Assembly: GCA_033002965.1 (NCBI GenBank)
Contig: JAURVB010014120.1
Span: forward strand, 62,001-126,000
Source: Piper betle
Lineage: Eukaryota > Streptophyta > Magnoliopsida > Piperales > Piperaceae
Reading direction: 5' to 3'
Length of the DNA stretch: 64,000 nt
The position numbers were made by a program, and so were the translations under genes. Of this stretch, positions 37,901 through 52,119 are shown one piece after another (within the stretch, counting starts at the first letter, position 1; the number at the start of each line of letters is the position of its first letter). The notes under the pieces were generated by a model, which was not told the origin of the DNA, did no database searches, and was given only the letters and a program-made list of their open reading frames with translations.

Positions 37901-40900
37901 AAATTATTTCCTTGTGGCAGGCAATGACTTGCATTTCTAGCCACTTGGATGCACCTGTCAATTAAATATAGAAGCTGGACCAAACCACGAAGGCAACACA
38001 CAGAAGATAACGACACTTCATAATCATTATGATGTCTGAGGTAATAAAGGACCTCAAGCAAAGAATTCTTACCAGTAAAAGTTTCATTTGTTTCTGAATG
38101 CTTTGAATCATACATTTTCAGGAACCCAGTCTTTACAAGTTCAATACCTATTTTAGGGACAAATTCTGGTAGCCATGGAATTTGGGTACCTACGCATTCT
38201 TGAAGACTAGGAGCTATCCTTTCAAGTATACTAGACAACATGTCCAGGACAGCTGATAGAACCCAGAGCAGTCCACTCTTGGAAAAGCCCGGAGCATCAT
38301 CCTTTAAATCCTTATCCAATAACAGCAAATTCTTGTTATCTGTTAGTGATAACCATTTTAGTGCCAGTTCGACAACAGGAGGCACATGACTCCAAAACCA
38401 ACACTCAGTATTACCACTGTCAGATCTCACTGGCTGGCTTTTTATCTGCTCAGCTTCATGAAGATATGGAAGTCTCCTGGCCAAGGCTCCAAGAGTCAGA
38501 TAGGCTTCTCTTGAAACTGATGCATAATCCCTAAAAGACTTGTCATTTCCAGAAAGTTCACCACCATCAGGGGGATTCAGCCAAAAGCATAGGACAGGGA
38601 AAAAGTCAGAAAAATAAGAGATGCAATAACCGTAATGAACAAATACTCTCCAGAATCTTAGCTGCTCAATCATTAATAAAGAAGTGAGCTTTTGTTGTTC
38701 ATTTCCCTCTGCCTTCCAATTACCCATGGAGAATGCATACTTGTATAACTGAGACATAGCATTTAAAAAGACACCACTCCTCATGAAATATTCACAATTT
38801 TGTTTGTGTGATATGGCAAGAACCTGGACAGAAAGAAGACTAACACATTCAATTATCTCATAAAATTGTGAATGGAATAACACTAAATGGCACAAGTAGA
38901 ATGAACACGATAATTACCTTTAGAAGGCCAAGAGCTTTGATCATTACTGGATGAATATGTATTGAGTCTTTACGGGCAAGTCGGTTAACAACTGAAGCAA
39001 CAAGCTTTGGACATTTTACAATAGCATTGGATGATGATGGAGAATGCCTGGCCAGTTCAGTAACCACAGATATAAGGTGCTCTTCCAAATGGGCATATTG
39101 TTCTACCTGAAGAATGGAGACTGCACTTATCATTAATCCCAAAATGGTTTTATATATTGGTTTCAATTGGACAGAATAATTCAGTTGCAGAACTTTAAAT
39201 TTATTGGAACCCAGCTTTTTCAACTACGCTGAAAAGAATCATGTCCAAAGAAATATGAGCCACACAACAACATCAATTTTTATAAAAAAAAGATTCAATG
39301 AATATTATTGATTTGAAATCCTATTAGCTACTTTCTGAATTTGACACTATTGACAACATGACCAATCCTGGAATAAAGAATATTCTTATAGTTCTGAAGA
39401 TAAGTTCAGCAAAGTAAGGTAAATCCTATCTTTTAACAAAAACCATCTTTATATTACAATTTAGAAGTAAACAGGGTGTCACAAGCAATGCCTCGATTTG
39501 AAAGTAAGAGTAGTAAGCCTACTCTTTTTACTCAAGACAAATAAGTTTCCTGGCACACAAAAGCATAAGTGCAGCATCACCATAATAAGTCTGAGACAAA
39601 CAGGAATTTAACAGACAAATTTCACGTCATACTTATAGACTAAGTACTCCACATAATTATGAGAAGATAAAACACATACAAGAAATAGTGGATTATCATT
39701 TATCTTGAAACCAAAGAAGGAAATTCAGGCGGGTAAGAGATAATACCTCTAAAAGATATGGTTATTCTTTCAAGAAGACCCATTCTAATGAAGCCAGCGG
39801 CAACATCTTGCCCAGCTACAACAACATCATCCTTAATAGTATGTTCTCCCTCACTCTCCTTCTCTTTATCATTTTCCACTCTCATTGGTAAACGGAAGTA
39901 GGTTTGAAGATTTTGCACTGTACTTCCAAAATCCACCATTTAGAAAACCTAGATCAATCTCTGGTTTGCTACGGAACACTGGAGCAGTATACATATCCGG
40001 AGAATAAACTGCCAATTTCTAAAAAGCCAAGCGCATATGAGAATAATGAATGAAGCACAAAGCTATAGAACTGTAGATCCACAAATAGCACCTCAAGGGA
40101 ACTAAATTAAAAGCCAACTCATCAAAGCAACATATCACACAAACCTGCACAATGTTAAAGAAATTTTCATTCATGACACAGCTGAGTAGACATTGGATAA
40201 CTTTGATGCAGGGCAAAAGTACAGACATGTTGTTGTCATCCAAAGCGATTCTGCCAAGCAGGTAGGAGAAACGTGAAATCAATTACTTCATACTGTGACC
40301 AATCATGCTTCAAAAAAGATAAAAATTACAGAAATAAAGGAAACTTTACGTGAGTTCCTATTTGCTAAATAGCAATTTGTTTATTCCCAATCCTCTTATT
40401 CACTCATTCATACCTCAGTAAAAAAGCATCTGCTAACTTAACTTTAATATGATGATTATCTGCCAACATCTTGCATCTGAAGTGTGTCTAGGCATATTTC
40501 TCATACATGGTTCCTTGACAAAAAATAAAGGCATGCACTTAAAGCCAGACTAAGCTTATTCAACAAAATGATGTTTTCCCACACAAGCAGAACCATATTT
40601 GTCAATTCACTCTAACTTTTCTTTTCCACTAGATTTATGACATGATTTGCGTCACCAGCTAGCTAACATGGACACTTGATTAGCTGTTGAAAGCTTTAAT
40701 TAACGTCAATCATGCAATAGTCATTTGATTTTGTATGCTAACAATGCAAACAGACACGAGGTATTTCTTCAAAAATAAGGGATAATATAATTCAATTAAG
40801 ATTTGGATGTTATATACAATAATGTTGTACATCATCACTTAAACCCAACTCTACAACCACATATTAGTTTGTTGAACGATGTTTCACAACAAAAAGGCAA

Positions 40901-43900
40901 TTTGGTATATACCTCAAAGACAGAACAAGTTCAGGCTCTGGACCAAGAGCATAAGCCCAAACAGCGTCAAAATCAATGAATTCATCAGTTGGTTCAGCAT
41001 GTCCATCTTTACATCTCACCTCTTCAACTTGCAACTTGCATAGAGTCTTATCAAGAATAGAAGCAATTAGCTGTAATGCAATCGCTCGTTGACCTGGAAC
41101 CTGAAATACATGCCGTGACAGAAGATTAAAAAGGTAATCCACAGGCTTAAGTATTTCAAAAGTTCAGGTTTTAATAAACAATGGCAGTAAACCCAATACA
41201 ACATATTTGCAACACTTTTGGCAACCGAAGGATGGAATATAAGAGCAGTCAATCTCAGTAATATACTAACAATGAGGGACCACAAGTTTCATATGTCACC
41301 ATAATTTCTAGATGAAAAATTAACAAGGGCCACCACACTACGGTAAGTGGTAACAGCTTATTCAAGCTAAAATTACTCTTGCAGGAAGCTTCATAAAAGG
41401 AATTTTACATTTTTTTCATCCAATCAAAACAAAAGAATACCATTGCTAAAGACAGTGAGTGGAAGACAACTAAAAAAGGAGAAAGAGGATGAACAGTTGT
41501 GTATTCCTCATGAGTTGATTCCTTTACATATATAGAGATAAGGTGGGTACGACTGATCCCTGATTCTTAGGTGTAACATCGTTGGTACTAAACTAAAAGT
41601 TCAAAATACACCCATAGTGTAACACATACTAACACTTCAACAACAATAATAACTGCATATGCCACGTGAACAAACTCAATGCCAAAGACACCTGCACCAG
41701 AACCCTCACTTCATTGTTTACTCTACTCAGTGCGAGAAAAAGCAATAGCATTGTGTCAATCTCAATCTGCTTGAAAATAACCAAAGTTTCAGGAATTTGG
41801 CCAACACAATTGATGATTGTTTGCTTAGATATTAACATGTATGAACATTGTAATAAGGATATGGTCAGCACAGAATACAAAATTAAAGATGAAACAAACA
41901 TAAGCTACTTCTCAGGGATAAAAATAATTCATACCACAGAAGATGAAGTAAATAGACAGTGCAAATAGAACAGTTCTGTAATTGTTAATAATAACACTCA
42001 CTGAAGTTCATATATAGCAATCAGTCAAGACCAATTAACATTTTTTCTTAACAACATTTTAGATTTGGTTCACCTTTGATGGAATAAAAAGAAAGGTAGT
42101 AAATCCTACTTGATGCCATAAACTCCAACAGATACATTAACTGGCACAAGTAACTATAAGAAACTTTCTATATATCAATGCTGTAGGAGCAACAGTAATA
42201 ATTAACAAACCACCTCCAGAAATATATCGAGTTTCAATGTGCATTACCAATCCCAAGAAACAGAGATTCCCCAAGTCTTCATATGGTTATGGTGATAAAC
42301 TAAATCTCTCACTTTGAAGATATTGTACATGATGCGATCATGCAGACACAAAAGTAGACAAAAAAGGAAGTCCAAACACTAAATATTTAACAGCAAGCAA
42401 TGAGCTCAAACACTCAATTAGCTGTGCTCCTATATAAGATCTACAAAGCAGGCTACTGACCATGCTTCTAATCAAAGTAGCTGCTTCTTTGACTGTGTAT
42501 CCAGCACCACCAGGATCCCCTTCAGTCCGGAGGAAGTCACGTTCAGAAACATTCACCGAACTAACACCTGCACCACCTGCATGTGATAAAAATCAAAGAA
42601 ACATACACCCAACATCGTAAAAATTCTGCTACCAGATAAATGAGTAACCGAAATAGAACCTTTAACACAAAATACCTAGAGATGCTAATTGGGTTTAAAG
42701 ACAAGCCCATATAAAAGCATCGATTACAAAGCCATTTTAAAAAGAAAAAAAAATAGTGGAAATTGAATGTACAAGAACTAAAATTCAATTTTTTAAAAAC
42801 AAGGAGCTTGAAGCCTTCGGTAAAATTGAAGAGCTGGCATAGAACATGAGAAAATAACAAATATAAGGAGTGCATCATATTAACTGAAATACAAAAAAAG
42901 TGCCTCACACGAAAACGTACCAGCAGCAGGATCCAGGCTGGAATCACTGTCCACCACATAACCATCTAAAGAAAACCTTAAAACCCTGACTTTTTCAACT
43001 CTACTGGCCCAAACGTTCCACTTGCTGGAATCAGACCCGACAAATGGCTGGCAACTGATATTATCAGGCCTGCTACATTTATTCTCTGTTTTTGAATCTA
43101 CCCTAGTTTTAGAATTTGCATCACTTGGGAGTTGAGATGCAACATTTGGTGGCTCTTGCAAGCAACTTCTACCATGTCTTAAATCAGAATGCTTCTCAGC
43201 CTCATTGCCAGCATTTATACTTTCACGCCTCTTCAATTTTTCTTGCCAGTGCTTCCTTAGCGTCTCCATTACACTGGCCTGCAGTTTCTCCTCAATTTCA
43301 TCCCTAGCTTCCAATATCTCCGCAGATGACCTTTTCTGCAGAATAGCAGAGTTTTCAGCATCAATCTCATCCATATACGATGCACTTGCGTGTTCATTCT
43401 CTTTTGCATCATCCATCTGCATAGCACAAGCTTCATTCAAATCACCATCATGAGTTCCTATCGCAGTTAGAGTAGGAAGGTAGTTTTGGACAGAATCAGA
43501 ATGCTGTTTGAAATTAGTTTGTTCCCCGTGTGAACCACATTCAGGTTTATTAGAGACAGATGATCCACTGGTATGCCTGTTAGTATCAGGTGATTCAGCC
43601 ACAATGATATTTCTTTCAGAAGATGTGATCCTAAAATCCTTGATACCGCATTTCATCAGAACTGAGTCATTTTTCTTCTTTACAAGAGGTACGGGCACTA
43701 AATCACTAGCAACAAATTCTCTCCATTTGCTAAGATCTAGGCCTTTTTTCTGCTTTCTTGGTACTGGATGCGCAAATCTGGACATAGAGTCAAAATCAGC
43801 CACATCTATAACCTCATCATCCTCCTCAGCCTTGTTTAACTTGGTGGATAATGGGGACCAACGCTGTAAAAAATTTTGATGGGTCAAGAAAAGAAAATGT

Positions 43901-45226
43901 AACGCTGAAATATATGCTGAAAGGTTATTTGACTTGAAAAAACAATTTAGCTTGGCCACAACAAATGCTGTTGCGCATCATAAGATAGAAAGGCGCTTAT
44001 TTGGGTTTGCGGTTACAATATTATTCTTTTCTTTGTCATCCATTGGTTGCAATATTATAGTCAAAGAAGGTAACAGGAACAGTAAATAAAAAGTACAAAA
44101 GAACATTCAAATGTTATGAGGGAAACTAAATTAAATAATAGCAGACAGTTTGCGACCAATATATCAGAAACTTCATAATCAGGGAATACACCATTTTAAA
44201 ATGAGTCACTACAAGTTGCTCATTAAAATGAGACCATACAACTTTCAGATTCGCCATATTTTCAATTTAAGAAGTAGAAAAGTGAGGAAAAATAACCACC
44301 AAAAAAACTGCGATTGAACATACAAACAAAAACACAGAACAAATAAACCTTCAGGCAGAAAAACCATGTCAAGTTCACATCCACACTAAAAGGCAAAGCT
44401 GATATGAGTCAGATGACTATCTACTTCCATAAACTTCAGCAAGGCGCGTTTTGGATAGCACTATAGAGTTCAGCCGTAAACAAAACAAAAACACTTCTAT
44501 TGACTGCCTACAAGCACAAAAACCCAAATGCATGACCTTCTTCGTTCTCAAAACCACCTAATTGACTTGTTACTAGCACTGTAATATTAAACATGAAATC
44601 CAGTCCAAGTAGATGATCATAGCCTATCCTAAAAATTCAGCTAGATTAAGCTCACCTGAAAAGCAATACGAACTCCTAGATATGTACGATATGAATCTGA
44701 CGCCATCAATCAACAATCATGAAAAGTGCTATCCAAAAAAACCAAACTAGAAACAACTCCCATAACCACAACTTAGTTCCAAAAACTATGAGCTTATATT
44801 TTCGATCACAATAAAACAAATTTCCTCCAGGTCAAGAGAATACATCAACAAAGAGACTGAATAGCCAACGCCACCGACCTACAAAGTGTTCAAGAAAACT
44901 TTTTAAACAATGACAAATCATCTTGTACAGCTTCAAATAACGATCAACCTCAATAGCACCCAACAACGACAAGTCATGGAAGCAGTACAACAATGAAGCA
45001 AGAGAAGCTCACAGGGCCGTCGGAACGGTGCCGGGAGACGGGGAAAGGGACGACGGCGGGCATAGGTGGAGCAATCACAACGTTTCCCTTCGTGGTTCCT
45101 CCGGAGAAACCCCTTCTCAACGATCCCTCCGACAAGGTTCGACGGCTCCGCCGTCTTGTTCTCCGTCGCCGAATGCCGCCGCCGCTGCGGCTTCCCGGGC
45201 GCCCCAGCCGGTATGTTCTGTTCCAT
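34952..45226 (-). CDS. IYO: MINIYO / RPAP1-like RNA polymerase II-associated protein, copy 1 (with frameshifts)
   Basis: Ten exons on the minus strand: 45013–45226, 42921–43863, 42461–42576, 40913–41100, 40145–40250, 39747–40018, 38918–39106, 36559–38823, 35392–35601 and 34952–35128. All splice phases agree. The total is about 1558 residues, as expected for plant MINIYO, which binds RNA polymerase II and Elongator, promotes transcription elongation and acts as a nuclear switch for cell differentiation. Landmarks: N-terminal NLVGGIVEKGF and VVPFPVSRHRSDGP; RKQKKGLDLSKWREFV; an RPAP1-N-like segment (~236–283, DEIDAENSAILQKRS, ETLRKHWQEKLKRR); an RPAP1-C segment (~363–460, RVLRFSLDG, ERDFLRTEGDP, VPGQRAIALQL, VWAYALGPEPELVLSLR); then a long helical C-terminal part ending EACERYPS…LKESL. 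Three single-base insertions break the frame: 45107–45113, 39872–39875 and about 39756–39760. The start is the ATG at 45226; an in-frame ATG at 45400 is also open. Confidence 0.88.
36225..36420. repeat. Dispersed-repeat fragment in a MINIYO intron
   Basis: Begins TGTAACAACCCAGCCCAAG and holds GATGTGGGAC, a combination common in plant LTR or TRIM fragments. It lies in the intron between 35601 and 36559 and is present in copy 2 at about 61905–62090, so it predates the duplication. No flanking duplication was resolved. Confidence 0.4.
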
Positions 45227-46430
45227 CCCTTTGCTTTCTGATCCCCTCCTACGGCCTCGATGGTCGCCGGTTGCGCAAAACTGCCGCCTTTCTTCAACGG
45301 CGATGGCAACCGGTGGAGACGAAGGAGACGACGTTGTAGTTTTGTTGTGGGCGGGTCGGTGACTCCGGTAGCGGAGCCTATACGGGTCGAGTGTTATCAA
45401 TAATAGACGTTATTATTAATGATAATAATTAGAGCTTGCTAATTACTAAAAAATTTTAAATTATCTAAAATACTCTCTACACGTTGGTTGAATAAATTTT
45501 ACAAAATTTTGTTTACTCACTCGGCAGTCAGCCAAAGGCAGCAAAGCGGTTAAATGACCAGATCTAGCCACCCAAGGCTAGGGTGATGGGATGCGGCCAT
45601 CCCTTAGCTTAGGGTGGTCAGACCTGGCTCCACCGGCATAGAGTAGTTAGATCTACGCGTCCATTGCCAAGGCAGGTAGATTCAGGTGCCCAAGATCTGA
45701 CTGGTATAAGCAATAGGCGGCCACATCCGACCGCCAATGTCGTTGGCGTAAAAGAAAATTATTTTGTTATATAAATTTACATACTTTTAATTTAGGTTCT
45801 TATAATTTTTTATTTTATTATAAAACCAACCCAACAAAAATTTTGTCGTCATATTAAAATTTTTTATTTTCTGGTAATTAGTCTTTATTCTCTAGTCACT
45901 TAATAATATAAAAAAATATTCTACTTTTTTGGATAAAAAGCCCATAAACCGTAAAAGATGGTATCTTGTCAAATTCAGACCTTTTGACATTTTGTATTAA
46001 ATTAGTAGAAAGAACATGAGTTGAGATTACTTATAAATCAAGATTTTATAAGATATAAGAGTAATAGTCGAATTGTTGTAATACCTTTTGATGTTTTCTA
46101 TAGTTTGTTATGAAGTGAGATTTAAGAATAGTATCATATAGTAAATATTTTTTATAAGAAAAAACATTGAATTCATTATTCATTTGTTATTTTTACAATT
46201 CTGTCTTTAAGTGATTAGATGCATACAATCTCATTGGGGTATGGTGTCGTGTAAGGTTCATGTGATTGTAATTGAAGAAAAATGTAAATAAAATAGTCAT
46301 GTATTTCAAAAATTATTGGATAATGTGGCCAGATACATACAAGGTTCCATGATATTTCAAAATTGACTAATTATTTTGGAATAAATTGGAGGTATTCTTC
46401 ACATCGGTAGCTTTGATATTTCTCTGTGTA
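45227..46430. other. MINIYO 5' flank and intergenic sequence
   Basis: The first ~180 bases are the GC-rich 5' leader/promoter of MINIYO. 45540–45740 is a GC-richer block repeating CAGATCTAGCCACC / GGTCAGACCTGGC-like phrases, of unknown origin. The rest is AT-rich with nothing recognised. Confidence 0.45.
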
Positions 46431-49400
46431 TGTAAAACCTGTGACTCGAGTCAGGGTTTTACGTTACCGAACCAGTCGGTTCAACCGTTGGTTCGAGTCG
46501 AGGCAGTTTTATGAACCGCGTGCTGAGTCGAGGCCAGCCATGAGTTATGAGTGATGAGAGTCAGGTGTACCTGAATATATGATGATAACGTCGAGAAGAT
46601 GGTGAGAAATGAGTTATCAAAATATATGAAAGTATGCAGCATTTTTTTCTTTTGTATGTTGGATCGTAGAAATGGTTTTAGGCTGAATAACGCATTAGGA
46701 CGCGTTGGATCATATTCGGGTGGGTTATTAGTTATAGAGCGTATCATTTAGATGTTGGTGTATTTGTTTTATTTTATGTGATTTTTCCATATTTTTTAGA
46801 TTTTTTAGAATTTATTACAAACTAGGTATTATTTTAATTCGAGTAGAAATTGAGTCAATACTTATTTACGATTTTGCCATTAGAGTATTTCACCTCCTTT
46901 CCCGGTACTTCCCCACCCAAACCCTACTGCCACCTTGTGCTCGTCGCTGCCGCCATCGCACAGCCGCGGATCGTCGCCGCCTCGCCTTGCTTTATCGTCG
47001 TCGTGTTGCCCCGACCAACCCTGGCCACCGATCGCTTGCTGGCGCGCCGCCGTGATGCCACGAAGCCGCCTCAGCCGTCGCCACTCCGAGCCGGATTCCA
47101 CCGCCGTTCGATCGCCGTCGCCGCTGCTGTGACCACCAGTCTCACCCTCTCACTGTTGCCGACGTTTCCCCATCATCCCGACAGTCGTCGAGGCCGGCCG
47201 TAGCCCCGATCGAAGCATGCCGCCGCTGCCGCCCGTTTTTGATGCCGTCGCCGACAGCCATCGCCGCTCCGGCTACCCTGTTTGACACCACCATCAAACC
47301 AAGTTCGTCAATCTGGTGCCGATAGACCCCTGATTGCCCCGTCCAAAATCATCGCCGGAATCCGCCAGGAAACCGCTGACACTCGCAGGAAAACCGCCAG
47401 AACCGCCGGAAAATTAGACTCGTAGGAAATTCGCTCGGATCATCCGCCGAACGCACCCGGTCGAATCTGATCGGACTTCAAACGTCAAATTCGAGTTTCG
47501 AGCCATGAAACAGAAACCCTAGCTGTCGCCGATTTTCGACGACGCGAGGTATAAATTACTCCAATGTAAATTCTCAAATTTTATAATTATTAGGGGAGCA
47601 TGCTAGACTAGATAATTAGATGAATTTTCGTGTTTTTGACGTGTCTGTATATTTGTGTGTAATTTAATAAAAATTATGAAATTGGTTGATTGATGAGTGT
47701 TCAAATGGAAAGTAAGGAATTAATTAGGTGAACTAATTAATTACCCTGATTTCATGAGACGTATATTGAAAAATCACTAGAATTGACTTAGGATGAATGT
47801 GTGATGATTGATGCATGATTGTGTAGATTGTGTGTGTGTAACACCCCGTTTCGGCTCACCCGTGAACCGACCCGGAAATGTCACCGGCGACCGAACCATT
47901 CGCTAATCCACTGGGTTCGGTTAAGCCGACCCGGATCTGCTCTCGGTGTCTCAAGATGGAGATGCAAACATGAAATGCATGGATGGGATGCGTGGGTTCT
48001 AACGTAGTCCTACATGCATGCTATGATGTGCAAGCAAAACAAAACCATGCAACGGGAAGAAAATTTTAATTAAAAATTATCCACAACAAGGATATATAAA
48101 TATTTTATCAAAATACGATAAAACATGATAATCTACTGTAGCATTCATCATTATCTCTTTCGTTTCAATTGAACCGAGCCTGAACTCCAAACTCACTACT
48201 CATTCACATTTATCTATTCATTTCATATCAAGCAATTTATCTAAACAAACACATCAAAATTATCATTCACGTAGCAATAACACACCGTCATTATAGATTA
48301 CACGCGGCAGGTACATGTGTGCGCGGTTCCGTGCTGCTCCTCCGCAGTCCCGACAGCTTTCATCCCTCGCATTTCTCACCTACATATATATAGAAAAACT
48401 GTCAGTAACGAGTGTTACCGGCCCGGAAAATAACTAATATCAATCTGGCACAGGAGAGCAAACTCTCCTGTTGAATGAAAACCATATACTTCCTCAAGAA
48501 CTCTCATCAGGGCACATACGGGAGCCGTCGCCCTCGGGTCGACAGCGTCCCCCTATCTTTCACATTCTCATGCCTCGGCCATTTCTCTATTGCTTCTCGC
48601 ATCAAATCTCATTCCTTTCCGCCCTCTGCACCTTCCATATTACTCCTGGCCTTGAGCACGAAGGCCGAGTACTCTCAGGCAGTCGCCTTCAGTACCCTTT
48701 GAAACCACAAGTCTAGACATGCGCTGCAATGCAGTACCCGTGAACCTCCACACTTCTCCGGGTTTGAGGAACTCAAAGGTGGAGTTGTCAGGATCCCTCG
48801 GGAATGAAACGGCCCGCACACCATTCCAGAGCCCACTATCGACACACACGTGCCCGCTCGCGTAGCACGGTAGTCGGATTTCCCTCATTCAATCTCTCAC
48901 TGAAAACGCGAAAACTATACATATATAAAGGTCTGGGTTGGGATTTATACAATAGGCCCGAAGGCAACGTGAGCTGGATCTGAAGTTCGAAAACAAACTC
49001 GAGGGATCTCATCCTCGAGGGTTATTAATCCGAAAAATTGTTGGCTAAATGGCCCGAGTTAAGTGGGATCCGATAAAACGCCACTTAACTCGTCCTGCAC
49101 ATGATAAATCAAATACACAATAGAATAGCGTAAATCAGAGAACGAGTCCTAAACGGACCTGGTAGAAGCTCCAAACGGGTCCACGCAGCCTAGGCGGCGA
49201 GCTCCTACACCGTACCTACACAATCAAGCTAAAAACTAACGCCCGCATGATGAATCACACATCCTATAGCATGCACACACAATCAACACAATCACGCATC
49301 AATCAACACACATCAACCTATATCAATTCTAGCAAGCCTACTTAGGCTAATTTGCATTAGATCATGATCATTACCTAGTTACCCTAATTTATTTCTTAGC

Positions 49401-52119
49401 CTCCATTTTTAACACCACTCAATCAAGCAAATTTCATATTTTATCCTTAATCAAATCTACATTTATATATATTATTATAACATACAATTCACCAATCCTA
49501 GCATGCAATTCTAATAATCAATACTTTCAAATAATTAAATTAAAATAAATTATACCTCGCGTCGTCGAAAATCGGCGACGGCTAGGGTTTCCGTTTCGTG
49601 GCTCGAAACTCGAATTCGGCACCTAGCGGCATCCGAAGTCCGATCAGATTGGACCAAGTGCGTTCGGCGGATGATCCGGCGAATTTCCCACGAATCCAAT
49701 TTTCTGGCGGTTCCGGTGGTTTTCCGGCGGAGTGTCGGCGGTTTTCCGACAATGATTCGGGACGGGGCAATCAGGGGGTCTATCGGCACCAGCTCGACGG
49801 GCTTGGTCCAATGGCGGTGTCAAACAAAGCAGCCGGGGCGGCGATGGCCGTCGGCGGCGGCGTTGAAAACGGGCGGCGGCGGCGGTGTGCTCCGATCGGG
49901 GCTGTGGCCGGCACTCGACGGCGCGGCCCGGGCGGCGGCAGAATCAGGCTCGGAGTGGCGACGGCTGAGGCGGCTTCACGAAGTCGTGGCGGTGCGCTGG
50001 CAGGCGATCGCTGGCCGGGGTTGGTCGTGGCGGCACGGCGACAGGCGGGGCGGTGTCGATCGGCGGCAGCACTGCATCGACGGCGGCTGCGGCAGCGACG
50101 AGCACGAGGGTTTGGGAGGGGGTAAGTGTCGGGAGGGAGAAAATTACCCTCAATGGCAGTTTCGTAATTAAGTATTGACTGGATTCCTACTCGAGTCAAA
50201 ATAATAACTAGTTCGTAATAAATTCTAAAAAAATCTTAAAAAATATGGAAAAATTCCATAAAATAAAACAAACACAACAACATCCAAATGGCATGCTCTA
50301 TAACTAATAACCCACCCGAATATAATCCAACGCGTCCTAACGCGTTATTCGGCCTAAAACTATTTCTTCGATCAAACATATAAAAAGAAAAAAATACTGC
50401 ATACTTTCATATATTCTGATAACTCATTTCTCACTATCTTCTCGACGTTATCATCATATATTCAGGTACACCTGACTCTCATCGCTCATAACTCACGGCT
50501 GGCCTCGGCTCAGCACGCGGTTCATGAAACTGACTCGACTCGAACCAACGGTCGAACCGACTGGTTCGGTAACATAAAACCCTGACTCTAGTCACCGGGT
50601 TTTACAGTGTGCATGCTGTAGGATGTGTGATTCATCATGCGGGCGTTAGCTTTTAGCTTGATTGTGTAGGTACGGTGTAGGAGCTCGCCGCCTAGGCGCA
50701 GGGACCCGTTTGGAGCTTCTACCAGGTCCGTTTAGGACTCGTTCTCTATTTTTACGCTACTCTATTGTGTATTTGATTTATCATGTGCAGGACGAGTTAA
50801 GTGGCGTTTTATCGGATCCCACTTAACTCGGGTCATTTAGCCAACAATTTTTTTAGATTAATAACCCTCGAGGTGGAGATCCCCCAAGTTTGTTTTCGAA
50901 CTTCAGATCCAGCTCACGATGCCTTCGAACCTATTGTATAAATCCCAACCCAGGCATATATATAGTTTTTGCATTTTCAGTGAGAGATGGAATGAGGGTT
51001 ACTGAAGGCCACGCCTTCAGATAGGGCGTGTGCTCGGAAGAGTGGGCTTTGGAGCTGGGGAGAACCCACTCCGTTCCCGAAGGATCCGAACAACTCTACC
51101 TTTGAGTTCCTCGAACCCAAAGAAGTGTGGAGGTTTACGGGTATTACAATACAGCGCATGTCTAGACTTGTGGTTCAAAGGGTACTAAAGGCGACTGCCT
51201 GAGGAGTGCTCGGCCTTCATGGTCAAGGCCAGGAATAATATGGAAGGTGTAGAGGGCGAAAAGGAATGAGAGATTTGATGCAAGAAGCGATAGAGAAATG
51301 GCCAAGGTATGAGAATGAGAAAGAAAGGGGCATGCTGTCGACCCGAAGGCGACGGCCCGATGGCAACGGCTCACATATGTGCCCTGATGAGAGTTCTTGA
51401 GGAAGTATATGGTTTTGATTCAACAGGAGAGTTTGCTCTCCTGTGCCAGATTGATATTAGTTATTTTCTGGGCCAGTAACATTCGTTACTAACGGTTTTT
51501 CTATATATATGTAGGTGAGAAATGTGAGGGATGAAAGCTGTCGGGACTGCGGAGGAGCAGCACAAAACCGCACACACATGTACCTGGTGCATGTAATGTA
51601 TAATGATGGTGTGTTAATGCTATATGAATGATAATTTTGATGTGTTTGTTGGATGAATTACTTATTATGAAACGAATGGATAAATTTGAATGAGTAGGGA
51701 GCCTTGGAGTTCAGACTCGCTCATGTGAAAACAAATGAGATAATGATTGAATGCAATGGTAGATTGTTATGTTTTATCGTATTTTGATAAAATATTTATA
51801 TACCCTTGTTGTGGACAGGTTGGCCCCTATTGCACTTTTAGAACAGATTTTATCCGTTTTTTCGTAAAATATTAATGAAATTTTTATTTAAATTTCTTGT
51901 TTGTTGAATGGTTTTATTTTGCTTGCATATCATCACATGCATGTAGGACTCCGTTAGAACCCAATTGTTCCCATTCATGCATCTCATGGTTTGCATTCCC
52001 ATCTTAAGACACCGAGGGTAGATCCGTGTCGGCTTAACCGAACCAGTACATTAGCGAACGGTTCGGTCGCCGGTGACATTTCCGGGTCGTTTCACGGGTG
52101 AGCCAAACGGGGTGTTACA
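46431..52119 (-). mobile_element. Solo LTR, family 1, reverse orientation, interrupted by a second LTR
   Basis: On the plus strand it begins TGTAAAACC and ends GGTGTTACA, flanked by GTGTA at 46426–46430 and 52120–52124. Without the nested insertion (47837–50611) it is about 2.9 kb, matching the element at 16310. GC-rich coding-like frames at 46850–47203 belong to the LTR and are not genes. Confidence 0.82.
47837..50606 (+). mobile_element. Solo LTR, family 1 (2770 bp), nested in another copy of its own family
   Basis: Begins TGTAACACCCCGTTTCGG and ends GGTTTTACA, flanked by GTGTG at 47832–47836 and 50607–50611. It lies in the opposite orientation to its host LTR and is very similar to 16310–19157. 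Confidence 0.85.
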
